Assembly (NCBI GenBank): GCA_045539625.1 | Contig: JAZQFS010000025.1 | Coordinates: 1-64,000 of the forward strand | DNA length: 64,000 nt | Source of the DNA: UMGS1387 sp045539625 | GTDB lineage: Bacteria > Bacillota > Clostridia > Oscillospirales > CAG-382 | Direction: 5' to 3' | Shown here: piece by piece, positions 59,484 to 64,000 of the stretch | Position numbering within the stretch: the stretch's first letter is position 1 | How the letters are laid out: each line of letters opens with the position of its first letter | Translations under genes and position numbers: made by a program | Notes under the pieces: model-generated | What the model was told of the DNA's origin: nothing | Seen by the model: the letters and a program-made list of their open reading frames with translations, nothing else | The model's database searches: none

Positions 59484-60137
59484 TTGAGAATAAACATTGT
59501 ATCGGGCGAAGCTATGGCAAGCTATGACAAGGAGCTTGGCTTCAAGGCGTGTATTCCTTTTTCCGAATCCATGATAAGCGGAGTTGTAACGGAAAAAGAG
59601 CCTTTCAGTCAGGGATTTATGGCAGAAAGAAGCCGTGTGCTATCTGTTCCCCTTGACAAGTACAGAAAGAGATTTGCTCAGCAGCTTCTTAAAATGCGTT
59701 CCACAGACGAGGTGCACGTATACTTCGGCGAGGACTTATTCTGTCAGCTCAATCTCATTACACTTCTTGCCTATCTTGAAAGAATCGGCATCTCAAAGGT
59801 AACCTACCACGTTATTTTTGAAGACGAGATGAAGGAAACGGCGTTAATTGAAAATGTGGAAACACAGGGCTTTGGAGAAATATACAAAAAAGTTCTAATA
59901 GACCGTGAAACAACAGGAACCTGCCTTGAGATTACCAACAAAGCAATTATGCTTTACAGCGATTACCTTGACAACAACGGTGCTCTTGCAGCCTTCATCA
60001 AGTCAAATCCCGAGGACACAGTGCTTCAGCTTACCTTCAAGATTATAAAGCAGTATGCTCAGTACGGTCTTAGCGATGTGCAGTGTGCCGAGGTTATTAC
60101 AAGAGTAAGAGACTCGGTCGGTCAGCAAGCTGAATAA
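59484..60137 (+). CDS. DUF1835-like protein
   Basis: 217 aa, cytoplasmic. The N-terminal half (NIVSGEAMASYDKEL, IPFSESMISGVVTEKEPFS) resembles the DUF1835 family, which also has a short beta strand then a substrate-like loop. EVHVYFGEDLFCQLNLITLL and KVTYHVIFEDE give an alternating alpha/beta pattern. No known activity. The start is TTG with AAAGGA upstream. It follows the SpoIID gene by 23 bp and ends the cluster. Confidence 0.55.
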   Translation: MRINIVSGEAMASYDKELGFKACIPFSESMISGVVTEKEPFSQGFMAERSRVLSVPLDKYRKRFAQQLLKMRSTDEVHVYFGEDLFCQLNLITLLAYLERIGISKVTYHVIFEDEMKETALIENVETQGFGEIYKKVLIDRETTGTCLEITNKAIMLYSDYLDNNGALAAFIKSNPEDTVLQLTFKIIKQYAQYGLSDVQCAEVITRVRDSVGQQAE

Positions 60138-60156
60138 ACTGTAAAAAACGCCATAA

Positions 60157-60189
60157 CACAAAAATCCCCAAGTCAACGACTTGGGGATT
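60157..60189 (-). terminator. terminator after rny
   Basis: AATCCCCAAGTC (60163-60174) pairs perfectly with GACTTGGGGATT (60178-60189) around AAC. The T run is on the minus strand, so it ends rny; the stem may also stop the plus-strand cluster. Confidence 0.85.
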
Positions 60190-60202
60190 CTCATTTCACG
60201 TA

Positions 60203-61747
60203 TTACTTTGCGTAATCAACCTTGCGGTTTTCTCTGATAATCATAACCTTAATCTGTCCGGGATATTCAAGTTCATTTTCAATCTTCTTGGCAATATCAC
60301 GTGCAAGGAAGGTCATTTCATCGTCTCTTACCTCATCGGGCTTAACCATAACTCTGATTTCTCTGCCCGCCTGAATTGCAAAGCACTTTTCTACGCCGTT
60401 AAACTCGGTTGCAATTTCTTCAAGTCTCTGAAGTCTCTTGATGTAAGACTCGAGGTTTTCACGTCTTGCACCGGGACGTGCCGCAGATACTGCGTCAGCC
60501 GCCTGAACAAGCATTGCAATAACGGTGTTTGCTTCAACATCGCCGTGGTGTGCTTCGATGGCGTGTACGATTTCCTTATTTTCATGGTACTTCTTGGCAA
60601 GCTCAACACCAATCTGGATATGTGAGCCGTCAACGTCGTGGTCAACCGCCTTACCGATATCGTGAAGAAGACCTGCACGCTTCGCCAGCATGGTATCAAC
60701 GCCAAGCTCGCTTGCCATCATACCTGCAATGTGAGATACTTCAATGGAGTGGATAAGTACGTTCTGACCGTAGCTTGTACGGAATCTGAGACGTCCGAGA
60801 ATCTTGATAAGCTCGGGATTAAGTCCGTGAACTCCTGTTTCAAAGGTAGCCTGTTCGCCTGACTGCTTGATAACAAGGTCAACCTCTTTACGGCTCTTTT
60901 CCACCATCTCTTCAATTCTTGCAGGATGGATTCTGCCGTCGGATACAAGCTTTTCAAGTGACATTCTTGCCACTTCTCTTCTAACGGGATCAAAGCTTGA
61001 AACGGTAATTGCTTCAGGTGTATCGTCAATAATAAGGTCAACACCTGTAAGGGTTTCGATTGTTCTGATGTTTCTTCCTTCTCTACCGATGATTCTTCCC
61101 TTCATTTCATCGTTGGGAAGTGCAACGGTGGAAACGGTTGCTTCGCTTACATAGTCGGAAGCACAGCGCTGAATTGCAAGAGAAATTATGTTTCTTGCCT
61201 TATTGTCTGCTTCTTCCTTGTATTCCTGCTCAATTTCCGCAATCTTCATTGCAGCCTCGTGTCTGACTTCAGACTCGATCTTATTAAGCAGGTATTCCTT
61301 TGCCTGCTCGCTGGTAAAGCCGGATATCTGCTCAAGCTTTTCAATTTCCTTTGCAATAATATCTTCAAGCTCTGCCTCACGGGCATCGATTTTCTTTCCT
61401 CTTTCAAGAAGAGCCTCTTCCTTCTTTTCGTAAAGCTCAATTTTCTTGTCTAAGGATTCTTCCTTCTGCTGTGCGTGCTTTTCAAGACGTGAAACTTCGT
61501 TTCTTCTCTCCTTAAGCTCGCTTTCCATTTCGTTTTTGCTCTTGAGAATTTCTTCTTTGGCTTCGATTAAAGCCTCTTTCTTTTTGGTTTCGGCTGTTTT
61601 CTTGGCTTCTTCAACTATGCGTTTTGCTTCCTGCTCGGCACTGTTGATTTTGGCTTCGGCGATATGCTTTCTCATTACGATACCCACAATTACGCCTATA
61701 ACCAGTCCAAGAAGTGCGCCTATAACCGCTGTGATTATAGGATTCAA
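60203..61747 (-). CDS. rny: ribonuclease Y
   Basis: 514 aa. Membrane-anchored endoribonuclease that starts mRNA decay. One N-terminal transmembrane helix (residues 3-24), a long coiled coil rich in Glu/Lys (about 30-190), a KH domain (GRIIGREGRNIRTIETLTG) and the HD domain with LLHDIGKAVDHDVDGSH. The start is TTG at 61747 with AAGGAGGTG 8 nt upstream; a 19-residue longer frame would cross that site. It is preceded by a leader of about 240 nt with two hairpins, and a terminator follows. Confidence 0.95.
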   Translation of the reverse strand: MNPIITAVIGALLGLVIGVIVGIVMRKHIAEAKINSAEQEAKRIVEEAKKTAETKKKEALIEAKEEILKSKNEMESELKERRNEVSRLEKHAQQKEESLDKKIELYEKKEEALLERGKKIDAREAELEDIIAKEIEKLEQISGFTSEQAKEYLLNKIESEVRHEAAMKIAEIEQEYKEEADNKARNIISLAIQRCASDYVSEATVSTVALPNDEMKGRIIGREGRNIRTIETLTGVDLIIDDTPEAITVSSFDPVRREVARMSLEKLVSDGRIHPARIEEMVEKSRKEVDLVIKQSGEQATFETGVHGLNPELIKILGRLRFRTSYGQNVLIHSIEVSHIAGMMASELGVDTMLAKRAGLLHDIGKAVDHDVDGSHIQIGVELAKKYHENKEIVHAIEAHHGDVEANTVIAMLVQAADAVSAARPGARRENLESYIKRLQRLEEIATEFNGVEKCFAIQAGREIRVMVKPDEVRDDEMTFLARDIAKKIENELEYPGQIKVMIIRENRKVDYAK

Positions 61748-61814
61748 AATAAAAGCACCTCCTTCGTCGTACATAATAACAAAACAGGTGCAATACAATA
61801 TCAAACATATAACA

Positions 61815-61886
61815 CTCCATCATAAAACGTGCATGGAGCTTTTTAAAAAATACAACAACCTCGGGGGCTTATATCCCGAACAATTG
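61815..61886 (-). promoter_or_regulatory. structured region in the rny leader
   Basis: On the minus strand two stem-loops follow each other. The first pairs TCGGG/CCCGA (61879-61875 with 61865-61861) with a weaker TTG/CAA extension, and is followed by a T run at 61850-61845. The second pairs CTCCAT/ATGGAG (61838-61833 with 61820-61815). The first looks like a weak terminator or attenuator about 140 nt after the promoter. It does not match a riboswitch I know. Confidence 0.45.
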
Positions 61887-61997
61887 CCAGCAAATCTATT
61901 TAAGCCTTAAACGGCAGATGTATATTAAAAAATATATGTCAACACTGTAAAGCACACAAAAATAATAAATGTTATTTTGTAACCCTACAATGTTGAC

Positions 61998-62026
61998 ATT
62001 ATACATCATTTTCATCAAATTGTCAA
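61998..62026 (-). promoter_or_regulatory. sigma-A promoter of rny
   Basis: On the minus strand TTGACA (62026-62021), 17-bp spacer, TATAAT (62003-61998), about 250 bp before the start codon. The gap 61748-62090 holds this promoter and the structured leader; no gene is visible in it. Confidence 0.85.
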
Positions 62027-62090
62027 TAGCACTTTGTCAATTTTAACACAAAATATGATATTTTAAATAGGTATAATATACAATATATCC

Positions 62091-63038
62091 TTATTCAAGT
62101 ATATAAACCTGCATTTGGCGTCTGCCGAACTGAATACATTCATCATATGACATATATGCAAGGTCTACAATATTTCCCTTTATCGCCCCGCCCGTATCCT
62201 CGGCAATGCCGTAGCCATATTCCACAGAGCCTGTAATAAACATTTTCGTATGAAGAGGTATTACCTTTGGATCTACTGCAACAATTCCCTTACGGAGTGT
62301 CTGTCCCGTTGCCGTTGTCATTGTGGTATATGGAGGAAGATAAGTATAAGCTGTTGCTTCCATCTGCTTTCTGTAGGAATAGTGATAAACGGTGCCGTCC
62401 TTTGCAGTTACCGTTCCGCCAACACCCACATTCACAAGCTCATCAACAGGCTTTACAAGAATGTTTTCTGTATAAACAGCTTCCTCTGCTTTTTTTCCGT
62501 TAACATACTTTACAAGATATGTTCTTGTAGCAGAGCCGTTTTTGCCTTGGCTGACAATTTCTCGTGTGCCCTTTGGAATAGTGTCAATTCCGTTTTCTAC
62601 AGTACCGAAGGGAACAACCTCCGTTCTGATTTCCGTCTTATATTCCACTCTGTCAACGCTGATATGAGCCTTTTCGTCAAGCAGTGTATCCGAATCAAGG
62701 TTTACAATATCGCAATGCTCAAGGTCAATACCTGCATTATCAAGAAAGCTTCCGCAGTCGCTTTCGTCCGTAAGATACAGCTTTTCCGTGCCCATATGAT
62801 AAAGCTCAACGCACACAGGTTTTTCAGCACATTCTGTCTCTGATGCTTCGCTCATTCTTACAAGCATCATATTTTCACCTTCCGAGCCGCACACAAGTGA
62901 CTCGTCAAAATCATTTCTCTGCAATATATCTGTTTCTACTGCCTGTACGTAAAACGGCATTAACACCGACATCATAAGCGTAATACAGCATATTACAGCG
63001 ATTATTACGGCAGGTGTTTTCATTTTGTTAATAATCAA
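62091..63038 (-). CDS. G5-3D domain cell-wall protein, YabE/Rpf-like
   Basis: 315 aa. One N-terminal membrane helix (VIIAVICCITLMMSVLMPFY) leads to an extracellular part. A DUF348-like region (about 40-110) is followed by a G5 domain (VPFGTVENGIDTIPKGTREI to VKPVDELVNVG) and a C-terminal 3D domain (ATAYTYLPPYTTM, then AEDTGGAIKGNIVDLAY with three Asp). 3D domains resemble lytic transglycosylases and are seen in YabE and Rpf-like resuscitation proteins. The start is TTG at 63038, with AAAGGAG 7-8 nt upstream; the longer frame begins with a non-hydrophobic tail and the ATG at 63023 is too far from the site. Confidence 0.9.
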   Translation of the reverse strand: MIINKMKTPAVIIAVICCITLMMSVLMPFYVQAVETDILQRNDFDESLVCGSEGENMMLVRMSEASETECAEKPVCVELYHMGTEKLYLTDESDCGSFLDNAGIDLEHCDIVNLDSDTLLDEKAHISVDRVEYKTEIRTEVVPFGTVENGIDTIPKGTREIVSQGKNGSATRTYLVKYVNGKKAEEAVYTENILVKPVDELVNVGVGGTVTAKDGTVYHYSYRKQMEATAYTYLPPYTTMTTATGQTLRKGIVAVDPKVIPLHTKMFITGSVEYGYGIAEDTGGAIKGNIVDLAYMSYDECIQFGRRQMQVYILE

Positions 63039-63211
63039 AGCCGTTCTCCTTTCAAAGCATTTTTTGAAAAATCGGTCTTTTTCCGACCGGCTGAGTATCT
63101 TAACACAAAGGAATTGTGCTGTCAAGCCTTTTAACAAAATGTTCACGACTTTTTACTATTATATTATCTGTTTCGGCGATTTATGAACGTTATTTCGTCG
63201 ATTTTTCGCAA

Positions 63212-63248
63212 AAAAGAGACCTGAAGCGAAAACCGTTCTCTTCAAGTC
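63212..63248 (-). terminator. terminator after the aminotransferase gene
   Basis: On the minus strand GACTTGAAG (63248-63240) pairs with CTTCAGGTC (63226-63218), one G-U pair, followed by T-rich sequence. Confidence 0.75.
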
Positions 63249-63270
63249 CCAAAATCCATCTGATTTACAA

Positions 63271-64000
63271 CTATTTAATAATTCCGGATTTTCCTATAAT
63301 GTCAACAATTTTTTCAAGCTCCTCTGCTTCTTTTACAAGGGCAAAGCGCACAAATCCTTCGCCGTTTTCTCCGAAAGCAGCACCGGGAGTACATATAACC
63401 CCTGTCTTTTCCATAAGCAAATTACAGAAATCAACGCTGTTTGTGTAACCGTCGGGAAGCGGCGCCCATACAAACATTGTACCCTTGGAATCAGGCACAT
63501 TCCAGCCGATTTTTCTGAAAGAGCCGCAAAGAGCATCACGTCTTCTCTGATACTCAAGTCTCTGATTTTCAACAACGCTTCTGTCAAGCTTCATTGCGGC
63601 AATTGCGCCGTACTGAACAGGCTTGAACACGCCGAAATCGTACTGTGAACGAAGCAGTTTGAAGGCATCGATAACCTCCTTATTACCTACGGCAAAGGAA
63701 ATTCTCGCACCTGTAATATTAAAGGACTTGGACAGCGAATAAAATTCAATACCCACATCCTTTGCTCCTTCAAGAGAAAGGAAGGAAAAGCTTTCGTTAC
63801 CGTCAAAAATAATATCGGAATATGCGTTATCGTTGATAATTATAAAGCCGTACTTCTTTGCAAGCTCTATAACTTCCATATACATTTCCTTTGTTGCAAC
63901 CGCACCTACGGGATTTGACGGATAAGAGAGAATGATAAACTTTGTTCTTTTAAGAATATCCTCGTCAAGCTCCTTAAGCTTTGGCAGATAATTATTTTTT
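63271..64000 (-). CDS. pyridoxal-phosphate aminotransferase, class I/II, N terminus outside the window
   Basis: About 243 C-terminal residues are present; the gene continues past the right edge (the frame stays open to 64000, with YPSNPVG just before the first internal Met). The PLP-binding Lys is in SLSKSFNITGARI, where SLSK-x-x-N-x-x-G-x-R is typical of the LL-diaminopimelate/AlaT-like group. FGENGEGFVRFALV is the late substrate-carboxylate Arg motif. Substrate is undecided: alanine, diaminopimelate or an aromatic amino acid are possible. Confidence 0.9.
   Translation of the reverse strand, partial: KNNYLPKLKELDEDILKRTKFIILSYPSNPVGAVATKEMYMEVIELAKKYGFIIINDNAYSDIIFDGNESFSFLSLEGAKDVGIEFYSLSKSFNITGARISFAVGNKEVIDAFKLLRSQYDFGVFKPVQYGAIAAMKLDRSVVENQRLEYQRRRDALCGSFRKIGWNVPDSKGTMFVWAPLPDGYTNSVDFCNLLMEKTGVICTPGAAFGENGEGFVRFALVKEAEELEKIVDIIGKSGIIK

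Noticed and set aside
1..64000. CRISPR arrays, tRNA or rRNA genes, integrases, transposases
   Set aside because: No regular direct-repeat array, no cloverleaf or rRNA core motifs, and no integrase or DDE-type protein were seen on either strand.

Overview
The window looks like part of a chromosome from an anaerobic, spore-forming-lineage Bacillota, most likely a gut Clostridia of the Oscillospirales/Ruminococcaceae type. Support: an IspH-ribosomal protein S1 fusion in the order FAD protein-cmk-plsC-ispH/S1, mini-RNase III after cysS, RNase Y, SpoIID-type and G5-3D cell-wall proteins, an LtaS-like lipoteichoic acid synthase, a CD1247-type small protein next to efp, an S-box riboswitch on metK, and near-consensus sigma-A promoters (TTGACA-17-TATAAT) before most operons. 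Genes are dense, UUG starts are common, and I see no tRNA, rRNA, CRISPR array, transposase or prophage. The taxon is inferred from style and synteny, not from a marker search.

1-11.7 kb is an accessory metabolic region. It holds a pseudouridine synthase with an unassigned TIM-barrel-like protein, mntP, and a mirror-like locus: a sugar-isomerase-like gene diverges from one AraC regulator, whose end overlaps the end of a second AraC regulator, which diverges from an ene-reductase/SDR/FAD-reductase operon. A Gfo/Idh/MocA oxidoreductase closes it. 11.8-17.7 kb is housekeeping: rpe, recA-recX, secG and an LtaS-like enzyme. At 17.7-18.0 kb lies a full copy of a 206-bp multi-hairpin repeat that also forms the left edge of the window in the opposite orientation.

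18-33.8 kb: a 41-residue peptide gene precedes a 954-aa secreted protein; then come SAM-riboswitch-metK plus a DUF4380-like gene, a lone MsmK/UgpC-type ATPase, a Nim-like flavoprotein and an archaeal-type phosphoglycerate mutase. Next is a tightly packed five-gene operon (aldose-epimerase-like, HAD phosphatase, a distant deoxyhypusine-synthase-like protein, an RfaE-like sugar kinase and a GH38 alpha-mannosidase). This is the best candidate for an undescribed pathway here, probably handling a phosphorylated sugar released from mannosides.

33.8-44.9 kb: CD1247-like, efp, pepP and an endonuclease-IV-like TIM barrel; then an RpiR regulator, HI0933-type flavoprotein, cmk, plsC and ispH-S1; then a divergent sugar-phosphate-isomerase-like gene with an RNA m5C methyltransferase. 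44.9-56.5 kb is a long run of minus-strand genes: rimO, pgsA, cysE, cysS, mrnC, pth, nagA, a membrane protein, metG, tatD, a CPBP protease and an SDR. 56.7-60.1 kb carries a permuted-papain-like protein and an envelope cluster with SpoIID, including a 35-residue membrane peptide. The window ends with RNase Y behind a long structured leader, a G5-3D protein and a truncated aminotransferase.
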